A DNA stretch of 7,913 bases from positions 1 through 7,913 of the forward strand of contig CAKUGX010000091.1 of assembly GCA_934654765.1 (NCBI GenBank). Reading direction: 5' to 3'. The notes under the pieces are model-generated. The model was not told the DNA's origin and ran no database searches. It saw nothing but the letters and a program-made list of their open reading frames with translations. Made by a program: the position numbers and the translations under genes. The stretch is from an uncultured Collinsella sp. GTDB taxonomy: Bacteria > Actinomycetota > Coriobacteriia > Coriobacteriales > Coriobacteriaceae. Positions 1-6,296 of the stretch are shown piece by piece. The stretch's first letter is position 1, and every line of letters begins with the position of its first letter.

Positions 1-961
1 CTCGCTTAATACCCGCCGTCTCGGACGAATCGTTGAGCTTGGTCGAGGTGCCGTGGGCATTGATGTAGAGGCCCTCAGAAGGCTTGACGTCGCCCTCGGC
101 CACCGCCAGCGATATCGCACGGGCAATGCCGGCAGCCTCGGGATCGGGACTCGTGATGTGATAAGCATCATCGGTGTTGCCGTAGCCCACGACCTCGGCA
201 TAAATGTGCGCACCGCGCGCCTGCGCATGTTCCATGCTCTCGAGTACCAACACGCAGGCGCCCTCGCCCATCACAAAGCCGTCACGGTCTGCATCGAACG
301 GGCGGCAGGCCGTCGCGGGATCGGGGTTGGTGGTCAATGCGCGGCAGGACGTAAAGCCTGCAACGGCATCGGGGATAATGGCCGCCTCGGCACCGCCCGC
401 GAGGATCGCGTCGGCATAGCCGTGCTTGATAGCACGGAACGCCTCGCCCACCGCATGGGCCGAGGTCGCGCACGCAGTCACGACTGGCAGGGTCGGTCCC
501 TTTGCCTTGTGACGGATTGCGATATTGCCCGATGCCATGTTGGGGATCATCATCGCGATCATGTAAGGCGATGCGCGGCGGGGCCCACGGTCGGCAATCG
601 TATGGACGTTGTCGACGAGCGTCTGCATGCCGCCCACGCCCGACCCCACGTAGACGCCCAGGCGTTCGCGATCGATGGCGCCTTCGACATCAAAGCCCGC
701 ATCGTGCATGGCCTCGTCCGAAGCCGCCATCGCAAACTGAACGCAGTGATCGAGATGCTTGGCGTCACGCTTGCCAAAGTACTCGGTACCGTCAAAGCCC
801 TTGACCTCGGCCGCCACCTTGACGGCAAACGCATCCGTATCGAAGTGCGTAATCGGGCCGATGCCACAGGTCCCGGCACACATGGCCGCCCAGGTGGCAA
901 GCGCGGTGTTGCCGAGCGGCGACACGGCACCGATGCCGGTGATTGCAACTCTCTGTTCCAT
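1..961 (-). CDS. fabF: Beta-ketoacyl-ACP synthase II (KAS II), C-terminus beyond window
   Basis: The product condenses malonyl-ACP with a growing acyl-ACP in the elongation cycle of type II fatty acid synthesis, in the cytoplasm. The visible 320 residues begin MEQRVAITGIGAVSPLGN, the usual KAS II N-terminus. The nucleophile Cys164 lies in TACATSAHA and the first catalytic His303 in NAHGTST, nearly the same numbering as E. coli FabF (163 and 303). The second catalytic His, in a TGH motif near residue 340, and roughly the last 90 residues fall outside the left edge, so there is no stop codon here. Two tandem ATGs (964 and 961) are possible starts; 961 is chosen because it leaves 6 nt to the GAGGAG ribosome site at 968-973, against 3 nt for 964. 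The gene is the last visible one of the fab operon, 39 nt after fabG. No truncation or frameshift is seen. Confidence 0.96.
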   Translation of the reverse strand, partial: MEQRVAITGIGAVSPLGNTALATWAAMCAGTCGIGPITHFDTDAFAVKVAAEVKGFDGTEYFGKRDAKHLDHCVQFAMAASDEAMHDAGFDVEGAIDRERLGVYVGSGVGGMQTLVDNVHTIADRGPRRASPYMIAMMIPNMASGNIAIRHKAKGPTLPVVTACATSAHAVGEAFRAIKHGYADAILAGGAEAAIIPDAVAGFTSCRALTTNPDPATACRPFDADRDGFVMGEGACVLVLESMEHAQARGAHIYAEVVGYGNTDDAYHITSPDPEAAGIARAISLAVAEGDVKPSEGLYINAHGTSTKLNDSSETAGIKR

Positions 962-1000
962 CATGGTCTCCTCATCCAAGCCGTTCTTCGGCCCTGGTTT

Positions 1001-1774
1001 CTACATCGCCATTCCGCCGTCAACGCGTACGACCTCGCCCGTAATGTAGGCAGCCGCATCGCTCGCCAAAAAGCGCACCACACCGGCCACTTCCTCGGGG
1101 CGCGCCATGCGCTTTAGGGGAATCTGCTCCTCGGTTGCCGCGCGAACCTTCTCCGAGAGCTTTGCCGTCATATCCGTCTCGACAAACCCGGGGGCGACCG
1201 CGTTCACTCGTACGCCGCGGGGCGCAAGCTCGCGCGCCACCGCCTTGGTAAGCCCTATCACGCCCGCCTTGGAGGCGGCGTAGTTGACTTGGCCGGCATT
1301 GCCCATCAGGCCCACGACCGAGCTCATGTTGACGACGCAACCGCCGCGCTGGCGCATAAAGGTCTTGGTGAGCGCGCGCGTCATATTGAATGTTCCCTTG
1401 AGATTGACATCGAGCACGCGATCGAAAGCATCGTCGCCCATACGCATGAGCAGGCCGTCGCGCGTGATGCCGGCGTTGTTGACGAGCACCCAAATGGAGC
1501 CAAAGTCGTTGAGGACCGCTTCCACGCACGCGTTGACGGCGGCGGGGTCGGCCACGTCGCATTGATATGCGCGCGCCGCGGCACCAGCCGCCTCGCAGGC
1601 TTCGCACGTCTCGCGCGCCGCATCGACGCTGCCGGCATAGACGACAGCGATATCAAAGCCGTCCTCCGCCAGACCGACAGCGCAGGCGCGGCCGATACCA
1701 CGCGATCCGCCCGTGACCAGTGCCACGAGACGTGAGTCGTTGCGCTCGAGCGTGCCGTTGTTCAAGTTGCCCAT
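1001..1774 (-). CDS. fabG: 3-oxoacyl-ACP reductase (NADPH-dependent)
   Basis: The product reduces beta-ketoacyl-ACP to 3-hydroxyacyl-ACP with NADPH, the first reduction of each elongation round. It is a classical short-chain dehydrogenase of 257 residues. The cofactor loop TGGSRGIG is at 21-28, the structural NNAG at 99-102, and the catalytic tetrad is Asn124 (DVNLKG), Ser152, Tyr165 and Lys169 (YAASK). The C-terminal ITGEVVRVDGGMAM is typical of FabG. The protein has about 14 extra N-terminal residues relative to E. coli FabG, which shifts all catalytic positions by 14. The ATG at 1774 is supported by AAAGGA at 1780-1785, 5 nt upstream. It sits 30 nt after fabD and 39 nt before fabF. The operon position separates it from the many other SDR enzymes that share these motifs. 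Confidence 0.96.
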   Translation of the reverse strand: MGNLNNGTLERNDSRLVALVTGGSRGIGRACAVGLAEDGFDIAVVYAGSVDAARETCEACEAAGAAARAYQCDVADPAAVNACVEAVLNDFGSIWVLVNNAGITRDGLLMRMGDDAFDRVLDVNLKGTFNMTRALTKTFMRQRGGCVVNMSSVVGLMGNAGQVNYAASKAGVIGLTKAVARELAPRGVRVNAVAPGFVETDMTAKLSEKVRAATEEQIPLKRMARPEEVAGVVRFLASDAAAYITGEVVRVDGGMAM

Positions 1775-1804
1775 GTCATTCCTTTCGGGTTACAGCCCTG
1801 TGGA

Positions 1805-2731
1805 CTATGCGAGCTCGTCGGCAATAGCTGCGACCTGCTCGGCCGTTTCGCACGAATACACGCGAACGTCGCTCAGCGTACGCTTGACCAGGCCCGACAG
1901 CGTTTTGCCAGGGCCGACCTCAATAAACGTGTCGATGCCCTGATCCTGCAGAGTATGCAGCGTGTCGACCCAGCGCACGGCATGGCTCACCTGGTCGGCC
2001 AAGACATCCGATGCCGCTCGCGGGTCCGCCGGATAGGGCGCCGCCGTCATGTTTGCCATGACCGGAATCAGCAGCGGAGACGGCGCGTGGCCGTCTTGGA
2101 TATACGTCGCCAGCCCCTCAGTCGCCTCGGCCATATAGGGGCTATGAAATGCACCCGACACCGCGACTTTCATAGCGCGGCCGCCAGCCTCTTTTACTAG
2201 GACGTCGAGCTCCTGCAGTGCCTCGGACGCTCCGGCCACAACCGTCTGCTGCGGACTGTTGTAGTTGACCGGCCAGCAGTCCTCGCCGGCCTGTTTTGCC
2301 AGGCCCTCGACTTGCGCCGCATCGAGTTTGATGACGGCGCGCATGCCGCCGGGGTGACGCTCGGCCGCCGTGGCCATCAATGCCGCGCGCTCACACACGA
2401 GCTCAAAACCCGCTCGCGTATCGAATGCCCCCGCGAAGGTGAGTGCTGCGACCTCGCCCAGCGAGAATCCCGCACAGGCGGCAGGCACCACGCCGCGCTC
2501 GCGCAGGGCGACGGCGACAGCTAAGTCGTGCGCGAACACGCAAGGCTGCGTGTTCTCGGTCTGCGAGAGCTCCTCTTTCGAGGCGCTCCGGCACTGCTTG
2601 CTCGTCCCCGGGCGCACCTCGTCGGCAATGGCGAACACCTCGGCAGCCGCCGGCGATGTCTCGATCAGGTCGACGCCCATCGCGGGATGCTGGGCACCCT
2701 GACCGGCAAACAAAAGCGCTACGCTACCCAT
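1805..2731 (-). CDS. fabD: Malonyl-CoA:ACP transacylase
   Basis: The product moves the malonyl group from malonyl-CoA to the phosphopantetheine of ACP, supplying the extender unit for FabH and FabF. The 308-residue length is normal for the family. It begins MGSVALLFAGQGAQ, with the conserved GQG at 10-12. The nucleophile Ser90 is in GFSLGE, Arg115 matches the malonate carboxylate-binding Arg, and His196 in AFHSPYM is the catalytic base (Ser92, Arg117 and His201 in E. coli). The residue before the active Ser is Phe rather than the commoner His. ATG 2731 is chosen over an in-frame GTG at 2737 because the GGAG at 2739-2742 is 7 nt from the ATG but only 1 nt from the GTG. The start lies inside the end of fabK (13-nt overlap), suggesting translational coupling. 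Confidence 0.95.
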   Translation of the reverse strand: MGSVALLFAGQGAQHPAMGVDLIETSPAAAEVFAIADEVRPGTSKQCRSASKEELSQTENTQPCVFAHDLAVAVALRERGVVPAACAGFSLGEVAALTFAGAFDTRAGFELVCERAALMATAAERHPGGMRAVIKLDAAQVEGLAKQAGEDCWPVNYNSPQQTVVAGASEALQELDVLVKEAGGRAMKVAVSGAFHSPYMAEATEGLATYIQDGHAPSPLLIPVMANMTAAPYPADPRAASDVLADQVSHAVRWVDTLHTLQDQGIDTFIEVGPGKTLSGLVKRTLSDVRVYSCETAEQVAAIADELA

Positions 2732-3663
2732 GCGCACGCTCCCCTCAGGACGCGCTCGGTGCCATCGACCAGGTCATCGACGATTTCACGTGCGCTTTGG
2801 CGCTCGTTGACCATGCCGGCAATCTGTCCACACAAAAACGAGCCCTCTTCGTAATTACCGTCCTTTGCCGCCTTGCGAAGCGCACCCGTACCCATGGCCC
2901 CGAGCTCCTCGGGGCTTGCGCCCGCCGCCTCACTTTTGGCGTAGGCATTGGTGAAGGGGCTCTTGAGCGCACGCACCGGATGTCCCGTCGAGCGACCGGT
3001 CGCGCGCGTCGACGTGTCGCCCGCCTTGATCACCATCTCTTTGTACTGCTCCGAGACGGTGCACTCGTCTGCGACCAGAAAGCGCGTACCCACTTGCACG
3101 CCTTCGGCGCCCAGCATAAAGGCGGCCGCCACGCCGCGGCCGTCGGCAATACCGCCGGCGGCCACGACGGGGATATCGACCGCATCGACAACCTGCGGCA
3201 CCAATGCCATCGTCGAGGTCTCGCCAATATGGCCGCCCGATTCGGTACCCTCGGCAACAACCGCCGTGGCTCCACGACGTGCCACGAGGCGCGCCAGCGC
3301 CACCGAGGCAACGACCGGGATGACCTTGATGCTCGCCTCGTTCCACGCCTTCATGTACTTGGCGGGATTGCCGGCGCCCGTCACGACGACCGGCACTCGC
3401 TCGTCAATCACGACCTGTGCAACCTCGTCGGCAAACGGGCTCATGAGCATGACGTTGACGCCAAAGGGCTTATCCGTCTTGGCGCGCAGCTCATGAATCT
3501 GGTCGCGAAGCCAGTTGGCGTCGGCGTTCATGGCCGCGATGATGCCTAAGCCACCCGCCTCGGACACTGCGGACGCCAGCGAGGCATCGGCAATCCAGGC
3601 CATACCGCCCTGGAACACGGGCTTTTCGATGCCGAGCAGATCGCAGAGAGGAGTCTTGAGCAT
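2719..3663 (-). CDS. fabK: FMN-dependent enoyl-ACP reductase II
   Basis: The product reduces trans-2-enoyl-ACP to acyl-ACP, the last step of each elongation cycle, using FMN and NAD(P)H. It is a 314-residue TIM-barrel flavoprotein of the nitronate monooxygenase/FabK superfamily and is unrelated to the SDR-type FabI. Recognisable segments are FQGGMAWIAD (17-26), DKPFGVNVMLMSPF (64-77), TGAGNP (95-100), the active-site stretch EGTESGGHIG with His145 (the catalytic His of S. pneumoniae FabK is His144), and the FMN-phosphate segment AAGGIADGRG followed by GVQVGTRF. ATG 3663 is 2 nt after the acpP stop, with its GGAG ribosome site inside the end of acpP. Nitronate monooxygenases look similar, but the position between acpP and fabD and the close resemblance to pneumococcal FabK make FabK the firm choice. 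Confidence 0.94.
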   Translation of the reverse strand: MLKTPLCDLLGIEKPVFQGGMAWIADASLASAVSEAGGLGIIAAMNADANWLRDQIHELRAKTDKPFGVNVMLMSPFADEVAQVVIDERVPVVVTGAGNPAKYMKAWNEASIKVIPVVASVALARLVARRGATAVVAEGTESGGHIGETSTMALVPQVVDAVDIPVVAAGGIADGRGVAAAFMLGAEGVQVGTRFLVADECTVSEQYKEMVIKAGDTSTRATGRSTGHPVRALKSPFTNAYAKSEAAGASPEELGAMGTGALRKAAKDGNYEEGSFLCGQIAGMVNERQSAREIVDDLVDGTERVLRGACAWVA

Positions 3664-3665
3664 CT

Positions 3666-3902
3666 CTACTTCTCCAATGCCGCCTCGACCGTATCGGCGA
3701 ACTCGCCGACCGTCTTGGGGTTCTCCTCGGTATCGAGCTGGATGCCAAACTCGTCCTCGACGGCAACGAGGATCTCGACGGTGCCCAGGCTGTCGAGACC
3801 AATCTCCTCGAGCGTGGACTCGGGCTTCATCTCGACATCGTCAAGACCGGCGGTCTCGCGGATAACGTCGCAAACGCGCTCGAAGGTCTTCTGATCTGCC
3901 AT
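3666..3902 (-). CDS. acpP: Acyl carrier protein
   Basis: This small acidic protein carries all acyl intermediates of fatty acid synthesis as thioesters on a 4'-phosphopantetheine arm. It has 78 residues, the standard length. The prosthetic group attaches to Ser38 in the motif GLDSLGTVEI, at the head of the recognition helix. The composition is rich in Glu and Asp, as expected for a four-helix ACP. ATG 3902 is preceded by an excellent ribosome site, AAAGGAGA at 3908-3915, in keeping with the high ACP level cells need. It lies 51 nt after fabH, the widest gap in the operon, and 2 nt before fabK. Polyketide or D-alanyl carrier proteins share the DSL motif, but this neighbourhood points to the fatty acid ACP. 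Confidence 0.97.
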   Translation of the reverse strand: MADQKTFERVCDVIRETAGLDDVEMKPESTLEEIGLDSLGTVEILVAVEDEFGIQLDTEENPKTVGEFADTVEAALEK

Positions 3903-3953
3903 GGTAGTTCTCCTTTGGTTGTGCCCTAGGGCGTTTTTATTTCCTATGTGCGA

Positions 3954-4913
3954 CTACTTCCAACGAAGCAGATAGCCACCTATATCCAGACCGGCGCCAA
4001 ATCCAACCAAGGCGATGGTGTCGCCTGTGTGAAGTGCACCGGCGTTTGCCAGCCGGTCGAGGGCAAGCGGAATGCATGCGCTCGAAATGTTGCCGGTCTC
4101 GCGCAACGTGCGAACCACGCGCTCGTCCGGCACGCCCAGGCGCTTGACCGCCTGGCTCAGGATTCGTTCGTTAGCCTGATGGAATACAAAATGATCGATG
4201 TCTTCGACCAAAATGCCCGCATCGATCGCAAGCTTATGGACCGTGTCGCAGATGGCGTTGACGCCGAACTTGAACACGCGGCGGCCATTCATGGACAGCA
4301 CGCTCGCGCTATCTGCGGAAGCCTTAAACGGCGAGGTACCGACCAGACCGGGAACGCGCAACGTCTCGACGTCGGGCGCCGTCGAAAGCTCAACGGCAAG
4401 GGGGCTGTCTCCCCCAGCTTCAATCACTGCGGCGCCTGCCCCATCGCCAAAAAGCACGCAGGTGGCACGGTCGGTCCAGTCGAGCGCGCGCGTCATCTGC
4501 TCGGCAGCAACAACAAGCACGCGCTCGGCACGGCTGCGGGCGATATAGCCCTCGGCGACATCGAGCGCAAATACGAAGCCGGCACAAGCCGCCGAGACAT
4601 CGAAGGCAGGGCACGTCGCGCCTAGTCGCTCAGCAACGGCACACGCCTCAGCGGGAACAAGGTGGTCACCCGTCGTCGTCGAGCAGACGATCAGATCCAG
4701 CTGGCTCGCGTCGATTCCGGACACCTGGAGTGCCCGCTCGCTCGCCGCTACGGCAAGGTCGTCAAGTGACTCGGCGGTGCAGACGTGGCGGCTCTTGATA
4801 CCTGTGCGAGTAAAAATCCACTCATCCGAGGTATCGAGGAACTCGGACAGCTCGTCATTGGAAACACTGCGCTCAGGAAGTGCCGAACCTGTTCCAAGAA
4901 TCGTGAAACCCAT
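3954..4913 (-). CDS. fabH: Beta-ketoacyl-ACP synthase III (KAS III)
   Basis: The product starts fatty acid synthesis by condensing an acyl-CoA primer with malonyl-ACP. The 319-residue protein is of family length. It begins MGFTILGTGSALPER and carries the catalytic triad Cys110 (SAACAGF), His245 (FHQAN) and Asn275 (TGNISSA), matching Cys112, His244 and Asn274 of E. coli; the glycine-rich end GFGAGLDIGGYLLRW is also typical. The primer-pocket position equivalent to E. coli Phe87 appears to be Val86. An upstream in-frame ATG at 4970 would add 19 residues of no FabH character, so ATG 4913 is chosen, with AAAGGAGG at 4920-4927. It is the first gene of the operon. Regulation probably acts through the repeat boxes just upstream. 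As the first enzyme of the pathway it is a logical control point. Confidence 0.96.
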   Translation of the reverse strand: MGFTILGTGSALPERSVSNDELSEFLDTSDEWIFTRTGIKSRHVCTAESLDDLAVAASERALQVSGIDASQLDLIVCSTTTGDHLVPAEACAVAERLGATCPAFDVSAACAGFVFALDVAEGYIARSRAERVLVVAAEQMTRALDWTDRATCVLFGDGAGAAVIEAGGDSPLAVELSTAPDVETLRVPGLVGTSPFKASADSASVLSMNGRRVFKFGVNAICDTVHKLAIDAGILVEDIDHFVFHQANERILSQAVKRLGVPDERVVRTLRETGNISSACIPLALDRLANAGALHTGDTIALVGFGAGLDIGGYLLRWK

Positions 4914-4919
4914 CACTAA

Positions 4920-4927
4920 CCTCCTTT
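4920..4927 (-). promoter_or_regulatory. Ribosome binding site that sets the fabH start
   Basis: The minus strand reads AAAGGAGG, a near-perfect anti-16S match, followed by 6 nt and the fabH ATG at 4913. This decides between the ATG at 4913 and the longer reading from 4970. Box 1 ends only 5 nt upstream of it. Confidence 0.85.
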
Positions 4928-4930
4928 GAG

Positions 4931-4952
4931 TTGTTGACGTGTTTACATCAAC
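4931..4952. repeat. Box 1 of a 22-bp direct repeat, candidate operator
   Basis: The core reads GTTGACGTGTTTACATCAAC (4933-4952). The arms GTTGACGT and ACATCAAC are inverted repeats matching at 7 of 8 positions around a 4-bp centre. The box matches box 2 (4979-5000) at 19 of 22 positions, in the same orientation. It lies between the candidate fabH -10 element and the fabH ribosome site, where a bound repressor would block transcription. In a minus-strand transcript the arms would also pair over 8 bp, counting one U-G wobble, with loop AAAC, so an RNA hairpin is an alternative reading. Confidence 0.65.
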
Positions 4953-4958
4953 CAAGAG

Positions 4959-4964
4959 AGGATA
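4959..4964 (-). promoter_or_regulatory. Candidate -10 element of the fabH operon promoter
   Basis: The minus strand reads TATCCT here, 4 of 6 matches to TATAAT. No good -35 is seen: the best options, such as GTCAAC at a 16-nt spacing, fall inside box 2. A weak -35 overlapped by an operator would fit a regulated promoter, with transcription starting near 4952. This is a tentative call made mostly on position. Confidence 0.25.
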
Positions 4965-4978
4965 ACGCATTTCAGTCT

Positions 4979-5000
4979 TTGTTGACGTGTTAACATTAAA
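4979..5000. repeat. Box 2 of a 22-bp direct repeat, candidate operator
   Basis: The core reads GTTGACGTGTTAACATTAAA (4981-5000). It repeats box 1 with an offset of exactly 48 bp: the first 18 positions differ at only one base, and the last four at two. The centre contains the perfect palindrome TGTTAACA. Dyad symmetry over the wider box is weaker than in box 1 (5 of 8 arm positions). On the plus strand both boxes contain TTGACG, a possible -35 for birA, but no convincing -10 follows at normal spacing. Confidence 0.65.
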
Positions 5001-5089
5001 TTGTCCAAATGCGACAAAGGCTTCACATTGTGTCTATCTCTCGACACCATTGCGTCATTCACTTATTCAATAAGGAGGTAGCAGCCGCT

Positions 5090-5866
5090 ATGGATGCCCA
5101 ATTAACGATTGTCGACGTAACCGGATCGACCAACGATGACCTGCTCGAGGCAGGAAAACAGGGTGCGCCGCACGGCACAGGACTTGCCGCCCGCGCGCAA
5201 ACGGCAGGACGCGGCCGGCGCGGCCACAAGTGGGATTCAACCGCCGGCAACCTATTGCTTTCGATTGTCCTGCGTCCATGCGTTAATCCCGCAAAGTACT
5301 CTGGTCTTGCCGCCGTCAGCGGCCTAGCGGTGCTCGAAGCACTCGAAAAGCAGGCTCTTGCAAACGAGATTGGCCTCAAATGGCCCAACGACCTGGTCGC
5401 GCGAGGACGCAAGCTCGGCGGCATTCTGGTCGAGGCCGCACGCGATAACGAAGGCAGCCCCTTTGCGGTCTGTGGCATCGGCGTCAACGTGAACTATGTG
5501 CCCGCGGAGGTTCCCGATGGCGGCCTGCCCGCAATCGGTCTCTCGGATCTCAACGAGAACGTTCCCGCCGTCGATGTGCTACTCAAACAGGTCTATCACG
5601 CAGTCGTGAACGCTGTAGATGCGTGGGCAGAACGCCTCAACGCCATGGAAGAAGACGCCGGACCGCTCGCGCCCGTCCACGATGATTATGTAGCTCACCT
5701 CAATTGGATAGGGGAAACCGTTATCGCCCGTTCCCCTGTCGGTGACGAGCTGGCGCGTGGCATCTTTAAAACGGTCGATGGCTTTGGTCGCGCGTGCATC
5801 GAAACGGAAGACGGCTTTCGATCCTTCCATTTTGAGGAGGCATCGCTGCGTCCCTTGAGCGAATAG
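5090..5866 (+). CDS. birA: Biotin--[acetyl-CoA-carboxylase] ligase, monofunctional (no HTH domain)
   Basis: The product activates biotin to biotinyl-5'-AMP and transfers it to a lysine of biotin carrier proteins, chiefly the BCCP subunit of acetyl-CoA carboxylase. Its 258 residues form the ligase catalytic domain plus the small C-terminal domain. Visible motifs are TGSTND (11-16), the biotinyl-AMP loop GRGRRGHKW (40-48), KWPND (97-101), GGILVE (110-115) with the expected Lys108 just before, and GIGVNVN (129-135). The N-terminal winged helix of bifunctional BirA is absent, so this enzyme is not expected to be a repressor itself. ATG 5090 is chosen for AAGGAGG at 5072-5078, although the 11-nt spacing is long. 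An in-frame ATG at 5009 would add 27 residues that include no helix-turn-helix. It is divergent from the fab operon and convergent with rpsJ. Confidence 0.94.
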   Translation: MDAQLTIVDVTGSTNDDLLEAGKQGAPHGTGLAARAQTAGRGRRGHKWDSTAGNLLLSIVLRPCVNPAKYSGLAAVSGLAVLEALEKQALANEIGLKWPNDLVARGRKLGGILVEAARDNEGSPFAVCGIGVNVNYVPAEVPDGGLPAIGLSDLNENVPAVDVLLKQVYHAVVNAVDAWAERLNAMEEDAGPLAPVHDDYVAHLNWIGETVIARSPVGDELARGIFKTVDGFGRACIETEDGFRSFHFEEASLRPLSE

Positions 5867-5925
5867 GGCGCCGCAACCACCTACTCGGCAGCATTACCCC
5901 GCAGTCCAAACCATCATTCAAAACA

Positions 5926-5962
5926 AAAGGGCCCCGCTGCCGTTACGGCAGCGGGGCCCTTT
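5926..5962. terminator. Bidirectional intrinsic terminator between birA and rpsJ
   Basis: Two perfectly complementary 18-nt arms, AAAGGGCCCCGCTGCCGT (5926-5943) and its reverse complement (5945-5962), are separated by one base, so the real loop is a few central bases. On the minus strand the hairpin is followed by TTTTGTTTT, a strong U-tract ending rpsJ, whose stop codon is about 20 nt upstream. On the plus strand the trailing tract is only TTT, so it also serves birA but less ideally. The 59 nt between birA and the hairpin (5867-5925) show nothing else. Confidence 0.93.
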
Positions 5963-5981
5963 AAGCTATGAGCGATATCGC

Positions 5982-6290
5982 TTAGAGCTTGATGTCGATG
6001 TCGACGCCAGCGGGGAGGTCGAGACGCATGAGCGAATCAACGGTGCCCGAGGTGGGGTCGAGGATGTCGATGAGGCGCTTGTGGGTGCGCATCTCGAACT
6101 GCTCACGGGAGTCCTTGTTCACGTGCGGCGAGCGGATAACCGTGTACAGGTTGCGCTCGGTGGGCAGGGGGACAGGACCGGAAACGCGAGCGCCGGTCTT
6201 CTGAGCGGTCTCGACGATGAGCTTCGCGGACTGATCGACGACCTCGTGATCATAGCCCTTGAGGCGAATGCGGATCTTCTGGGTAGCCAA
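5982..6290 (-). CDS. rpsJ: 30S ribosomal protein S10 (NusE)
   Basis: The product is a protein of the small ribosomal subunit head, and as NusE it also joins transcription antitermination and transcription-translation coupling complexes. The 102-residue length is standard. The sequence begins [21 protein letters not shown], and the family signature lies around residues 38-52 ([15 protein letters not shown]), followed by RTHKRLIDI. The start codon is TTG (6288-6290): GGAGG at 6297-6301 sits 6 nt upstream, the N-terminus aligns with S10, and no ATG or GTG is available nearby. It follows fusA by 60 nt on the same strand and is probably co-transcribed with it. Unlike the usual arrangement, no ribosomal protein gene follows; the transcript ends at the hairpin at 5926-5962. 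Confidence 0.97.
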   Translation of the reverse strand: MATQKIRIRLKGYDHEVVDQSAKLIVETAQKTGARVSGPVPLPTERNLYTVIRSPHVNKDSREQFEMRTHKRLIDILDPTSGTVDSLMRLDLPAGVDIDIKL

Positions 6291-6296
6291 CTTAAA

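Noticed and set aside
53..1117. A 354-codon open frame on the plus strand across fabF and fabG
   Set aside because: It lies antisense to two genes with clear catalytic motifs. Its translation is rich in Arg, His and Gly with no recognisable domain, as expected of a shadow frame in GC-rich DNA.
2443..3549. A 368-codon open frame on the plus strand across fabD and fabK
   Set aside because: It is antisense to fabD and fabK, has an arginine-rich low-complexity translation, no convincing ribosome site and no family resemblance.
3948..4625. A 225-codon open frame on the plus strand opposite fabH
   Set aside because: It is antisense to the conserved fabH sequence and its translation resembles no known family.
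4982..5010. A birA promoter using TTGACG in box 2 as the -35
   Set aside because: At 17-bp spacing the -10 would be CCAAAT, only 3 of 6 matches, and no better hexamer occurs at 16 or 18 bp. The TTGACG is better explained as part of the repeated box.
5030..5047. A 5-bp stem (GTGTC/GACAC) with an 8-nt loop upstream of birA
   Set aside because: The stem is short and the loop large, with no U-tract or riboswitch-like context, so chance is likely.
5009..5089. A 27-residue N-terminal extension of birA from ATG 5009
   Set aside because: The extension lacks helix-turn-helix character. AAGGAGG at 5072-5078 points to ATG 5090, where the conserved ligase domain begins.
4914..5089. A BirA-type biotin operator or a riboswitch in the divergent region
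   Set aside because: The boxes do not show the widely spaced TTGTTAAC/GTTAACAA arrangement of biotin operators, BirA here lacks a DNA-binding domain, and no conserved riboswitch architecture is visible.
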